Assembly (NCBI GenBank): GCA_036268055.1
Contig: DATAUW010000004.1
Coordinates: 1-64,000, forward strand
Source: Verrucomicrobiia bacterium
Lineage (GTDB): Bacteria; Verrucomicrobiota; Verrucomicrobiia; Limisphaerales; Pedosphaeraceae
DNA: 64,000 nt
Reading direction: 5' to 3'
Of this stretch, positions 8,189 through 16,902 are shown in pieces. The stretch's first letter is position 1; each line of letters starts with the position of its first letter. The notes under the pieces were generated by a model, which saw only the letters and a program-made list of their open reading frames with translations, had not been told where the DNA came from and did not search any database. The position numbers and the translations under genes are program-made.

Positions 8189-8953
8189 TTGAGTCGCCCT
8201 TTTGCACCACGCTCTTCTTCTTCTTCCGCTTCCTTTGTCAGGGTCAACGGGAAAATCCGCGCACGTGAAGTCCGGGTCATCGGAGTGGATGGAAAACAAC
8301 TCGGCATCATCGGCCTCGGTGATGCCATCAACCTCGCGCGCCAGAACGGCGTGGACCTGGTTGAAATCGCCGCGACCGCCACGCCGCCGGTGTGCCGCCT
8401 CGTTGATTTCGGCAAGTTCCGCTACGAACAGGCCAAAAAGGACAAGGAATCCAAGAAGCATCAGCACGCCAATAAGGTCAAGGAAATCCAGCTTAGTCCC
8501 AAGATTGACCCGCATGACCTCGGCGTGAAGTTGAGCCACGCGATTGATTTCCTTTGCGAAGAGATGAAGGTCAAGATCGTCCTGAAATTCCGCGGCCGCG
8601 AAATGGCCCACACCGAATTCGGCTTTCAACTCATCGAAAAATTTCTCAAAGACGTGACCCCTTACGGTCACCCCGATTCCACGCCCAAACTCATTGGCCG
8701 CGCGATCAACGTCATGTTGAGCCCGCTGCCGCGCAACAAGCGGGCGAAGAATCCCAACGAAAAACCGCATCAAGGTCCCGGCGACGCCGACACTGACGAA
8801 GATGACGGCGATGACGACAGCGAGGAGAATCACAAACCCGCGCCCAAAAAATCTTCCTCACCCGCCGCGGCAAACTCCGCTGCGAATCCGGCCGACATCC
8901 AATCCGAAGCCACCGAAGCCACCGAAGGCGCCGCCCCCGCGCAACCGGCCTAA
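8189..8953 (+). CDS. infC: Translation initiation factor IF-3 with long acidic/Pro-Ala tail
   Basis: 254 residues; binds the 30S subunit and proofreads initiator tRNA and start codons. The IF-3 core spans about residues 15-185 (VRVNGKIRAREVRVIG; NLARQNGVDLVEIA; PPVCRLVDFGKFRYEQAKK; KVKIVLKFRGREM). The start taken is TTG; infC genes often use rare starts. Beyond the core is a tail of about 65 residues (acidic TDEDDGDDDSEEN, then Lys/Ser/Pro/Ala-rich) that most IF-3 proteins lack. No rpmI-rplT follows, unlike the usual operon; downstream is a repeat-rich spacer and the integrated island. Confidence 0.95.
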   Translation: MSRPFAPRSSSSSASFVRVNGKIRAREVRVIGVDGKQLGIIGLGDAINLARQNGVDLVEIAATATPPVCRLVDFGKFRYEQAKKDKESKKHQHANKVKEIQLSPKIDPHDLGVKLSHAIDFLCEEMKVKIVLKFRGREMAHTEFGFQLIEKFLKDVTPYGHPDSTPKLIGRAINVMLSPLPRNKRAKNPNEKPHQGPGDADTDEDDGDDDSEENHKPAPKKSSSPAAANSAANPADIQSEATEATEGAAPAQPA

Positions 8954-9067
8954 GATTAAATTTGGTCAGCCCATTTTGACGTAGAGGCGCAGCGAAGAGG
9001 CAAAACTTCGAGCCACGGCTGGAACTCGGATTAAACACCGATCAGCAGATTTTTGTCCGTGTTTAGT

Positions 9068-9084
9068 CTGTGTCCATCTGTGGC
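9068..9084. repeat. 17-bp direct repeat, left flank of island
   Basis: CTGTGTCCATCTGTGGC, identical to 20783-20799. It is a candidate attachment-site core bracketing the island. Phrases of this kind also occur as dispersed intergenic repeats in related bacteria, so the assignment is tentative. The 326-base spacer 8954-9279 holds no gene beyond this repeat and the att-like motif at 9137. Confidence 0.5.
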
Positions 9085-9136
9085 GGGTTTAATTAAACCC
9101 TTTGTTTATTAGGGTTTGCTCACACGATGGACGGCC

Positions 9137-9157
9137 ACTGTCAGCAAAAATGTCAGT
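9137..9157. repeat. att-like motif, left
   Basis: ACTGTCAG, then C, AAAA, A, then TGTCAGT. The right-hand partner at 20657-20677 differs at two positions. Each copy contains two TGTCAG units 13 bp apart, like recombinase-binding repeats. Confidence 0.5.
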
Positions 9158-9279
9158 CACGGGGCGGATGGTAAAACAATTCGCCAAAACTGGCTAGAAC
9201 TTGCTGAAACTTCGCCAGAACGCGCGTTCAAAACCGCCGTTCAAACAGGACTGGTATCTCGAAACAGAGAAAGCCAGTT

Positions 9280-10305
9280 ATGAAAACGAAATACACGATG
9301 TTCCGGCGCGGCGAAATGTTTTACATGCAGGACAGCGCGACCGGCAAACAGACCAGCCTACACACCAAGGACGAAACCGAGGCCAAGAGCCTATTGGAAG
9401 CCCGCAACGCAGCGCAGCGGCAGCCTGTGCTAAACTTGCACCTTGCCCGCGCCTATTTGACCGCCAGCGACCCCGCCTTTGTGGAACGCACTTGGAGCGT
9501 GGTCATGGAACAGATGCAGTCCAGAGGCAAAGAGAGCAGCCGCGAGCGTTACGCCAGCGTGTTCAAGTCCGCCTGCTATGACGGCTTGCGGAACAAGAAA
9601 TTGATGGAAACCACCGCCGACGATTTCTTTGCCGTGTTCAAACAAAACAAAGTTGCCATTAACGAGTTTTTGAAACGGCTGCATAACTTCGCCGTGCATC
9701 TTGGCTGGATTGCCATTCCAATTGTCGCGCCCTACCTTTGGCCGAAATACGAGCCGAAAGACCGGCGCGGCATCACGGCAGCGGAACAGGAAAGCATCCT
9801 TGCCCATGAGAAAAAAGCCGAGTGGAAACTTTACCTTGAATTGCTTTGGGAAACCGGCGCGGCGCAGAGCGACGCGGTTAATTTCAAGGCGGAGGACATT
9901 GACTGGCAGAGCCGGACAATCTCTTATTTCCGCATGAAAACCGGCTCGCTGGCGCAGTTCACCATCAGCAAGAAACTCGAAACCGTGTTGAGCCACTTGC
10001 CGACGACCGGCGTTTTATTCCCGCACCTGTCCAAGTTTTCGGCCAACGACCGCGCCAGCCGTTTCCGCCGTCGTTGCCACAAGGCGGGCGTGACGGGCGT
10101 AACCCTGCATTGTTACCGCTACGCATGGGCGGAGCGGGCAAAGGTTGTCGGGATGCCGGAGCGTTTTGCCCAGGCTGCGCTTGGGCATAACAGCAAGGCG
10201 ATTCACCGCGCCTACGCGAAGAAAGCCCAAATCATCGCGCCGAGCCTTGAGGAATACGAAGCGAGGGCAGCGACAGCGAAACAACAACAGGCAGTTGCGG
10301 CGTGA
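9280..10305 (+). CDS. Tyrosine recombinase/integrase lacking canonical first Arg
   Basis: 341 residues, probable integrase of the island. The C-terminal catalytic domain shows HCYRYAWAERAK (H-x-x-R box), ALGHNSKAIHRAY (His and nucleophile Tyr) and the K-bearing RMKTGSLAQF. The first catalytic Arg, normally in TGxRxxE, is replaced: the sequence reads WETGAAQSDAVNF. I recall this variation from a family common in Verrucomicrobia and Planctomycetes, so it may be a working subfamily rather than a dead enzyme. It starts with ATG at 9280 close to the left att-like repeat, and a strong hairpin follows it. Confidence 0.88.
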   Translation: MKTKYTMFRRGEMFYMQDSATGKQTSLHTKDETEAKSLLEARNAAQRQPVLNLHLARAYLTASDPAFVERTWSVVMEQMQSRGKESSRERYASVFKSACYDGLRNKKLMETTADDFFAVFKQNKVAINEFLKRLHNFAVHLGWIAIPIVAPYLWPKYEPKDRRGITAAEQESILAHEKKAEWKLYLELLWETGAAQSDAVNFKAEDIDWQSRTISYFRMKTGSLAQFTISKKLETVLSHLPTTGVLFPHLSKFSANDRASRFRRRCHKAGVTGVTLHCYRYAWAERAKVVGMPERFAQAALGHNSKAIHRAYAKKAQIIAPSLEEYEARAATAKQQQAVAA

Positions 10306-10319
10306 GGCCGCACAAATAG

Positions 10320-10353
10320 AAAAGCGGTTGAGCTTATCGGCTCAACCGCTTTT
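10320..10353. terminator. Bidirectional rho-independent terminator
   Basis: Perfect 13-bp stem, AAAAGCGGTTGAG at 10320-10332 and CTCAACCGCTTTT at 10341-10353, with an 8-base loop. The A-run and T-run at its edges would serve both strands; it lies just after the integrase and faces the leftward gene at 10498. Confidence 0.85.
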
Positions 10354-10497
10354 GTGGTTTTGGGGACTTGCGCCATCCCCAAGCCCCGCGCCAAAGGGCG
10401 TTGCCCTTTGGAATCCGTCATCCGCTCGCGCTGGCCTGATCGCTGACGCGCAGCTTTCCGCACGGCGGAAAGAATAATGTTTTGGAAGGAGCAGCGG

Positions 10498-10830
10498 CTA
10501 GGACACCGCCGCCAAGGAAGCGTGACCGTTCGCCACGCTGCTAAAGGAATGCTCTTTTTTGCGGGCGTTCTGCTTTTGCCAGTGCTGGCAAATAGTGTTG
10601 CTGACTCTGACCAGCCAACCGCGATCTTTCGTCATTTCCAGCACGTCCGCCGTGGCGAAATACTTGGTGGAATTCGATGAGGGATTGCCGAGCGGCTTGA
10701 GTAGCCGGGCATTGACCAGCGCGGGAATATCGTGCGGCTGGCAGTTCAGCACCCATCCCGCTTGTTCCGCCGTGAGGCGGGCGGGAAGCTGTCCTAAAAG
10801 CGACAAGAACCGTTGTTGATCCTCTTTCAT
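10498..10830 (-). CDS. Small HTH-like hypothetical protein
   Basis: 110 residues, ATG start with an AAAGAGG ribosome-binding site just upstream. The middle (LTAEQAGWVLNCQPHDIPALVNARLLKPLG, split here at the helices) resembles the DNA-binding fold of excisionase/MerR-like proteins that read a helix, turn and wing, followed by a strand with YFATADVLEM. Convergent with the integrase across a shared terminator. A role as excisionase or regulator of the island is plausible but only inferred. Confidence 0.6.
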   Translation of the reverse strand: MKEDQQRFLSLLGQLPARLTAEQAGWVLNCQPHDIPALVNARLLKPLGNPSSNSTKYFATADVLEMTKDRGWLVRVSNTICQHWQKQNARKKEHSFSSVANGHASLAAVS

Positions 10831-10903
10831 ATAAAATACCAGTCGCTATAATGAGCCGAAATAGAACAAATAAATTTTTCACTTCAAAGCGGTTGAGGAA
10901 AAT

Positions 10904-11422
10904 ATGAAACAAAAGCGAACAAAATCTGGCGTTGATAGTGTGTTAAAGGGAAATACGGGCGAGTTTTATGCACTGGCTGAGTTGAGTCGGCATGGATGGA
11001 CTGCGGCACAAACGGCGAGAAATACACGGCTTTATGATATTTTGGCGCGAAAAGATTCACGCCAAGTTGCCTTGCGAGTCAAAACCAAAACATCTGACGC
11101 CCTTGTGTTTCAGTGGAATGCGAAGCCAGATGGCAGAATATTTGGCGAGATTGGCGCAGATGATTTTTGCATTCTTGTTGATATCCCTGAAAGCCACGAC
11201 GAATTCCCGCAATTTTACATTGTGCCAACTAAAGTTCTTGAGGGCTGGCTGATTGAAGATTTCAATACATGGCTTGAGACTCCGGGCAAAATTAAGCAAC
11301 AACGCAGTGCTGCCAACAAGCGCCGACTTTTTTACATGGACGAGGATGCCAGCAAATCAGGGCATGGTTATTTGACCAAATTAAGCTCATATCGTGACTG
11401 GAAGATTCTTGAAAGGGATTGA
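10904..11422 (+). CDS. PD-(D/E)XK nuclease-fold hypothetical protein
   Basis: 172 residues, ATG with a TGAGGAAA ribosome-binding site. The N-terminal half fits a small PD-(D/E)XK fold: GNTGEFYALAELSRHGW (Glu on the first helix), LYDILARKD (Asp) and VALRVKTKT (strand ending in the Lys position). The remainder (FYIVPTKVLEGWL) matches the C-terminal part of such island-borne endonuclease-like proteins. The middle Glu/Gln of the motif is Ala-Leu-Arg here, so catalysis is uncertain. It precedes a sigma factor with a 46-base gap. Confidence 0.65.
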   Translation: MKQKRTKSGVDSVLKGNTGEFYALAELSRHGWTAAQTARNTRLYDILARKDSRQVALRVKTKTSDALVFQWNAKPDGRIFGEIGADDFCILVDIPESHDEFPQFYIVPTKVLEGWLIEDFNTWLETPGKIKQQRSAANKRRLFYMDEDASKSGHGYLTKLSSYRDWKILERD

Positions 11423-11468
11423 CCTATTGCTTTATTTTTAGCAAAACGATCAGACTTTTTCTGGCATT

Positions 11469-12026
11469 ATGGACGACCTGATTAAACTTGTCCGCACCTA
11501 CCGGGTGACGGCGGGACTGGCTGAACGGCTGCGGCTGGCGGAAGCCATCTTCCGCCTGATTGCACCAGATTTACGCGCTTTCGTATTCAGCGCCATCGTG
11601 CCGCAAGCCGCCGAAGATGTGTCACAGGAGGTTTTAATAAGCATCGCAGCCAGCCTCAAGAAGTTTGAAGGCAATTCAAACGGGCAATTTTGGGAGTGGT
11701 GCTACATGATTGCGCGACGGCGGATATATGACCATATACAAAAAAGAGACCGCGACCGCCTCCTACCCATGCCCCATGACGAGATTTTAGATTTGCTGGA
11801 CGCATCGGCACAGGTTGCGCCTCTGACGGCGGCTGACCGGCACGATTTGGAATACGCGCTGAATTTGCTGGATAGTTCAAAACCCGAATGCCGGGGTTAT
11901 CTCTGGAATCATTATGTGATCGGATTCGATTACGGCGAGATTGCCGAGGAACAAAACCTGAATTACGATAACGTGAGAATGAAAATCGGGCGATGCTTGG
12001 AAGAAGCTAAGTCGCTCGTTTCCTAA
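11469..12026 (+). CDS. RNA polymerase sigma factor, sigma-70/ECF type
   Basis: 185 residues. Region 2 is seen in AEDVSQEVLISIAASLKKFEG and FWEWCYMIARRRIYDHIQKRDRDR; region 4 in LDSSKPECRGYLWNHYVIGFDYGEIAEEQNLN followed by NVRMKIGRCLEEAK. It matches the planctomycete/verrucomicrobial sigma families. The 73-residue gene starts two bases after its stop and may be a cognate partner. It may drive genes of the island; no target promoter was identified. Confidence 0.85.
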   Translation: MDDLIKLVRTYRVTAGLAERLRLAEAIFRLIAPDLRAFVFSAIVPQAAEDVSQEVLISIAASLKKFEGNSNGQFWEWCYMIARRRIYDHIQKRDRDRLLPMPHDEILDLLDASAQVAPLTAADRHDLEYALNLLDSSKPECRGYLWNHYVIGFDYGEIAEEQNLNYDNVRMKIGRCLEEAKSLVS

Positions 12027-12028
12027 CC

Positions 12029-12250
12029 ATGCCAAACGAAAACACAGACGCCGAAGCCGCCTTGAAAAAGCTAGGGCATCGGGTGCGACTGGGCTGGGCC
12101 AAGAAACATCCCATCCCGGACAAAAGCCTTGAATCGGTCAAGAACACCGTGCGAGAGCAATGGGAACAGGAGCAGACCGCCAGCAAGCCCGCGCCAAGTC
12201 CCGCGAAAGACCAGAAGCCGAAGCCGCCGGAACCCGGCATAGAGCGTTAA
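12029..12250 (+). CDS. Small charged protein coupled to sigma factor
   Basis: 73 residues, ATG two bases after the sigma factor stop. The N-terminal half is helical and basic (EAALKKLGHRVRLGWAKKH); the C-terminal half is Pro/Lys-rich and probably disordered. No membrane segment, so not a classical anti-sigma factor. The tight coupling suggests a sigma partner; function not recognised. Confidence 0.6.
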   Translation: MPNENTDAEAALKKLGHRVRLGWAKKHPIPDKSLESVKNTVREQWEQEQTASKPAPSPAKDQKPKPPEPGIER

Positions 12251-12306
12251 AAGCCTTTAAGCCTGCCCATATTTCAAATATAAATGACCCAAATCAGGGG
12301 TAGGCA

Positions 12307-14112
12307 ATGAGAATTTCACGAATCAAAATCCAAAATTTTCGAGGCATAAAAAGCGGAGAATTATTTTTCCCAAAGTATGCGGTTTTGGTTGGCGACAACA
12401 ATTGCGGAAAATCAACCGTGATTGAGGCTATTGACCTTTGCCTTGGCCCCGAACGACTTTCGCGCCACCCTATTATTGACGAACACGATTTTTATGCTGG
12501 CCGCTACATTGATGCAGAAAAAAAGCCGGTCGAAATTAAAATCGAAGTTGTTGTCGTAGATTTGTCCGATGAGCAAGCACGAGAATTTAGAAATCACATA
12601 GAGTGGTGGAACGAAGCAGACAACACCTTGCTGGACAGTCCGCCACCGGAAGGCACAGACCAACCAAGTGTTGTTCCGGCGCTTCGCGTTGGTTTTACTG
12701 GTGTTTATGACGTCGAAGAAGATGATTTTACAGGCAGCACCTATTTTCTGTCTCCCGCTCGTGAAGATGGGGGACATGATTTTTTCAAGACCTCCGATAA
12801 ACGCCGCTGTGGGTTTCTCTTTTTAAGAACACTTCGCACTGGTTCACGAGCATTAAGTCTGGAGCGCGGCTCGCTGCTCGATATTATTCTAAGGTTGCAG
12901 GACAAGCAGCTTCAAATGTGGGAAGAAGTTTTGGAAGAACTTCGCAAACTTCCGGTTGCGGAAAAGAAGGAGCTTGGCATTAGCGATATTTTATCAAGCG
13001 TTCAGGCGGCGGTCAGGTCATTCGTGCCATCTGATTGGGCGGACAATCCATGTATGCGTGTGTCAGACCTCACTCGTGAGAGTTTGCGCCGGTCTTTGAC
13101 CGTTTTCATGGGCACAGGAGCAAAACTTGATGACGGAACAGACCATGCCGCCCCATTCCAGCACCAAGGAACCGGAACGATTAATGCGCTTGTCCTCGCA
13201 TTGCTTTCATTGATTGCTGACCTTAAGCAAAACGTAATCTTCGCGATGGAGGAACCAGAAATTGCAATTCCACCGCATACACAGAAGCGAATCATTGACA
13301 GCGTATGCAAGAAATCTGCCCAAGCGATTTTTACTTCACATTCGCCATATGTTATTGGGGAATTTAAGCCGTCTCAGGTGTTAGTTCTCCGGCGCGATCA
13401 AGGAATTCTTTCCGGGGTATTGGCGGACTACCCGCCAACCGTTAAACCCAAAGCATACCGCACCGAGTTTCGCAGTCGTTTCTGCGAGGCATTATTGGCG
13501 CGCCGAGTTTTAATATGTGAAGGACGAACGGAATTTGACGCGATGCCCGCAGCAGCGAGAAGATTGCATGAGCTTCACCCAAACGATTTTAAGACATTGG
13601 AAGCCCTTGGCATCGCTTGGATAGATGCACAAACAGATTCACAAGTTGCACCACTTGGGGAACACTTCAAAAAATTGGGGAAAATAGTGTTTGCCGTGTT
13701 TGATAAGCAAGACCCGGCGCAAAAAGCAGCTATTGAGGCAGTAATTCCTCATTGTTTTGAAGCACCCGAAAAATCATTTGAAAAAGTTATCTTAAATCAA
13801 ACGGCAGAAGCCGCGTTACGGCGTTTTGGGCTGGCCCTTGTAACAGAGGGGGATTGGCCGCCACATCTAGCAGCCAAGAAACCAACGGCAGCAATGCCGC
13901 TGAATGATCTTAAAGGCACATTATCTGATTACCTTTCGTGGTCAAAGGGCCACGGAACTGCGGCAGACTTGCTTGGGCAATGCACTCGCGATGAAATGCC
14001 AAAGTTCATCTTGGACACACTTTCAGCGATTCAAAATATTGCCGAGCCACCACCTGCACCGGCCCCACAAGCGGCACCCGCTCCACAAGCAGTAGAGCCT
14101 AAACAGCAGTAG
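12307..14112 (+). CDS. gajA: Gabija GajA: OLD-family ATPase/TOPRIM nuclease
   Basis: 601 residues. The N-terminal ABC-type ATPase has a Walker A at residues 29-37 (GDNNCGKST), a signature-like segment near 288, a Walker B near 312-318 (FAMEEPE) and an SHSP switch near 343. The C-terminal TOPRIM domain has ICEGRTEFDA near 402-411 and FAVFDKQD near 461-468. GajA is a site-specific nicking endonuclease, held off by nucleotides and released on phage infection. It is followed after 13 bases by a UvrD-like helicase, the arrangement that defines Gabija. An Ala/Pro-rich tail closes the protein. Confidence 0.9.
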   Translation: MRISRIKIQNFRGIKSGELFFPKYAVLVGDNNCGKSTVIEAIDLCLGPERLSRHPIIDEHDFYAGRYIDAEKKPVEIKIEVVVVDLSDEQAREFRNHIEWWNEADNTLLDSPPPEGTDQPSVVPALRVGFTGVYDVEEDDFTGSTYFLSPAREDGGHDFFKTSDKRRCGFLFLRTLRTGSRALSLERGSLLDIILRLQDKQLQMWEEVLEELRKLPVAEKKELGISDILSSVQAAVRSFVPSDWADNPCMRVSDLTRESLRRSLTVFMGTGAKLDDGTDHAAPFQHQGTGTINALVLALLSLIADLKQNVIFAMEEPEIAIPPHTQKRIIDSVCKKSAQAIFTSHSPYVIGEFKPSQVLVLRRDQGILSGVLADYPPTVKPKAYRTEFRSRFCEALLARRVLICEGRTEFDAMPAAARRLHELHPNDFKTLEALGIAWIDAQTDSQVAPLGEHFKKLGKIVFAVFDKQDPAQKAAIEAVIPHCFEAPEKSFEKVILNQTAEAALRRFGLALVTEGDWPPHLAAKKPTAAMPLNDLKGTLSDYLSWSKGHGTAADLLGQCTRDEMPKFILDTLSAIQNIAEPPPAPAPQAAPAPQAVEPKQQ

Positions 14113-14125
14113 AGAAAGGCGTTTC

Positions 14126-15862
14126 GTGATTGCATTGAATCCCGAAAAGCAACGGCTACTTGATACCAACGGTCATATTCTAGCCCTGGGCGGGCCGGGT
14201 TCTGGCAAAACATTCATTGCGCTAGTTAAAGCGGAACATGAACTACGTTCGGCAAAACTTTTGCGTGGGCAACGGATTCTTTTTCTTGGTTTCGCTCGTG
14301 CTACGATAGCACAGGTTGCACAGCAAGCCGGAACTCTGGTCTCAAGCTCTCACCGGGATTCGCTTGAGATGAATACTTATCACGGCTTTGAATGGAATAT
14401 CCTACGCAGTCATGCCTATTTGCTCAAAACCGGAAAGCCGTTGCGCCTACTTCCGCCACCTGAAGCGGCATCGCGCCTCGCGGAAATTGATACCGCCGCA
14501 AGACCAGCAGAAAAGCGGCGTCTTTTTCTCGAAGATGGATTGTTACATTTTGATCTTTTTGCATCAGTAGCAGGCGAATTGCTTTCCAAGAGCAAGGCAC
14601 TAGCACGAATCATTTGCGATGCTTATCCCATCATCATACTCGATGAGTTTCAAGACACGAACTCAGACGAGTGGCAGTTGATTCAAATATTGGGCAAAAA
14701 AAGTCGGCTGATCGCATTGGCGGATGCAGAACAGAGGATTTATGAATTTCGGGGAGCCGATCCGAAACGCATTGGAGAGTTCATTAAGACTTTTGCGCCA
14801 ACACAATTTGATTTCGCTTCGGAAAACAATCGCAGCAACGGCACTGACATTGCAGTATTCGGAAACGATTTGTTAAGCGGAGCTAACAAAACGAAAACGT
14901 ATAACGATGTATCGGTGCTTAAATATCAATTGCGAAAGGGAATTGCATTCCATCTTGATATAAAGCTTTCAATTCTTAAGGCGTGTCAACGGCTTCAAAA
15001 ATCTGGAAAGACTGTTTGGTCACTTGCGGTGCTTGTGCCAACAAAGCAGTTAATGCTCGATGTTTCTGATTACTTGTCGCAAGAACAACTTTTTGATGGA
15101 GGCAAAAAACTGCCGGTTCTTTCGCACGAAGTGGCGCTTGAATCAACAGCACCATCGCTTGCGGCGGTTCTCATCGCCGGACTTTTGGAGAGTTGTCCAA
15201 CATCTGCGGAATTGGCCCAGCGTATTGTCATTAGCCTCTGCGAACACATCCGGGGGCGCAAAGGTGATAAGCCAGTCGCGCAAGGTGAATTGAAACTTGT
15301 CGGGGCATTAGGGGACTACGTTGGAACAGGTGTAATAAGAGGTTCGGCGCGAACACTTGTAGTTGATGAGTGCAAACGTATCGCTACGGAGCGAATTAAT
15401 TTAACTATGTCAGGCGACCCTTGGGAGGATTGGCTTGCTGTGCGCCAGTTGCTTGGAAACTCCGCTGCGGCATCCATTGTGCAAATTGCAGAAGATGCAA
15501 AATACCTCAGATTGCTCCACAAAGGGGCCATCCTTAGATCAAAGCTCAGTGAACTTTGGAGAAAAAATGGGGATTACTCTGGTGCTGCCGCTTTGGTTCG
15601 TGAGGCATTGCTGCAAGAGCATTTCTCGGCTTCAACAAGGAAATGGACGGGTATTCATGTAATGACAATTCATAAATCGAAAGGAAAGGAATTCGATGAA
15701 GTAATTGTATATGAGGGCAGTCATCAAGGCCGGATAGTCCGCCAGAATGCCTCAGACAAGGATATTGCTCAGGCTCGTTTGGTTCTGCGCGTAGCAGTCA
15801 CGCGAGCTATGAGCCGTGCAACAGTATTGACTCCTAAACGTGATCCTTGCGTATTTCTATGA
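14126..15862 (+). CDS. gajB: Gabija GajB: UvrD-like helicase
   Basis: 578 residues, GTG start with GAGAAAGG upstream. Superfamily 1 motifs in order: motif I GGPGSGKT near 22-29, motif II DEFQDTN near 173-179, motif III LADAEQRIYEFRGA near 197-210, motif V TIHKSKGKEFDEV near 515, and motif VI LRVAVTRAMSRA near 552. It forms one operon with gajA and is its partner in anti-phage defence, thought to sense DNA ends produced during infection. Family members are typically around 500 residues, so this one is somewhat long. The alternative, a lone UvrD-type repair helicase, is unlikely given the neighbour. Confidence 0.9.
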   Translation: MIALNPEKQRLLDTNGHILALGGPGSGKTFIALVKAEHELRSAKLLRGQRILFLGFARATIAQVAQQAGTLVSSSHRDSLEMNTYHGFEWNILRSHAYLLKTGKPLRLLPPPEAASRLAEIDTAARPAEKRRLFLEDGLLHFDLFASVAGELLSKSKALARIICDAYPIIILDEFQDTNSDEWQLIQILGKKSRLIALADAEQRIYEFRGADPKRIGEFIKTFAPTQFDFASENNRSNGTDIAVFGNDLLSGANKTKTYNDVSVLKYQLRKGIAFHLDIKLSILKACQRLQKSGKTVWSLAVLVPTKQLMLDVSDYLSQEQLFDGGKKLPVLSHEVALESTAPSLAAVLIAGLLESCPTSAELAQRIVISLCEHIRGRKGDKPVAQGELKLVGALGDYVGTGVIRGSARTLVVDECKRIATERINLTMSGDPWEDWLAVRQLLGNSAAASIVQIAEDAKYLRLLHKGAILRSKLSELWRKNGDYSGAAALVREALLQEHFSASTRKWTGIHVMTIHKSKGKEFDEVIVYEGSHQGRIVRQNASDKDIAQARLVLRVAVTRAMSRATVLTPKRDPCVFL

Positions 15863-15863
15863 A

Positions 15864-15959
15864 TTATTTTCGATGCCGGATTGCATTGATGAATTTTGCG
15901 AAAGCGGCAATCAGCTCCGCGATTGCGTTAATCAATAAAGCGATAGTGATAATCTTCAT
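15864..15959 (-). CDS. 31-residue hydrophobic peptide (possible type I toxin-like)
   Basis: ATG at 15957-15959 with a strong ribosome-binding site (GAGGAG, six bases upstream). The product runs MKIITIALLINAIAELIAAF then AKFINAIRHRK, a single hydrophobic helix with a basic end. Such short membrane peptides with excellent translation signals are found as type I toxins or small membrane effectors, but no antisense RNA is evident to me. Convergent with gajB, ending two bases from its stop. Sequence family not recognised. Confidence 0.5.
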   Translation of the reverse strand: MKIITIALLINAIAELIAAFAKFINAIRHRK

Positions 15960-16187
15960 GGTTTTCTCCTCGTTTGTCCGCCTTGATTGGCGTGACGTGA
16001 GCGAGGTTGAAAGCCGGTAGCAAGACAGAACGGGAAAGGCCGCGTAGCGCCGGGACGAGGGGTGAAGCTGCACAAGCGCAGCGCGGAAGCAAACAGCCTT
16101 GGACGTTGTGAGACACCGGCTAGAGATTATTCGCGTTCACGCCAGAGGGGGCAGAGAGGACAGACCTGATTTCAAGTCGCCAAGAGA

Positions 16188-16800
16188 TTAACGCCGCCGC
16201 TTGGATTTCGGTGTTATGCCATCAATATAATCAGCCCACCATTGCATCATCTTCCGGCGTTCCGGCAGATATTGAGCGTGATTGTAGGCGGCGCGGACCT
16301 TGTTGCGCTCGCCGTGGGCAAGCTGGCGCTCAATCACGTCCGGCATAAAGCCATTTTCATTCAAAATGGTGCTGGCCGTGGAGCGGAAACCGTGGCCGGT
16401 TGTCCGCGAGTGATAGCCCATCCGATAAAGCGCATAAAGCATGGTGTTTTCGCTCATGAAGGAAACGGGATTGTGCTGGTTTGGGAAAATATATTGCCGA
16501 TTGCCGGTGTGCTTTTGCAATTCCCGCAGCACGGCCACGGCCTGACGCGAAAGCGGCACAATATGCAGTTCCTTCATTTTCATCCGCTCGGCTGGAATCC
16601 GCCACTCGGCCTTGTTAAAATCTATTTCAGGCCATTCTGCCGCCCGTAATTCCGTTGTGCGGACGAAAGTGAGCAGCAACAAGCGAAGGGCCAGCTTGGT
16701 TTGTAAAGCGCCGTCCATAGTGCCGTCATAGGTTTCCAGCTTTTGCAGAAATTCCGGCAGATCGGCGGCTTTCAGGTATCCGCAGCGACGCCGCCGCTTT
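16188..16800 (-). pseudogene. Truncated P4-type integrase (C-terminal catalytic half)
   Basis: The frame runs from about 16800 to 16188. The catalytic core is intact: Arg in FVRTTELRAAEW, IVPLSRQAVAVL, HGFRSTAS (H-x-x-R), and AHGERNKVRAAYNHAQY (His and Tyr). Normal P4-type integrases have about 200 more N-terminal residues; here the frame opens from unrelated sequence near 16800 with no start or N-terminal domain. The longest ATG product is 176 residues (16188-16718). It is a relic of another integrative element inside the island. Confidence 0.8.
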
Positions 16801-16902
16801 ATACCGGGAAATGATGCGTGTCATTCTCATCATCGGCGGCTCTATGCCGCCCATGTCTGGCGAAGATCAAAAGGCGCTTGCCGTGGTGAAAGGGTAATGA
16901 CA

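Noticed and set aside
9067-9090. Calling the 17-bp repeat a proven attB core
   Set aside because: Similar phrases are common intergenic repeats in related bacteria, so it is kept as a candidate only.
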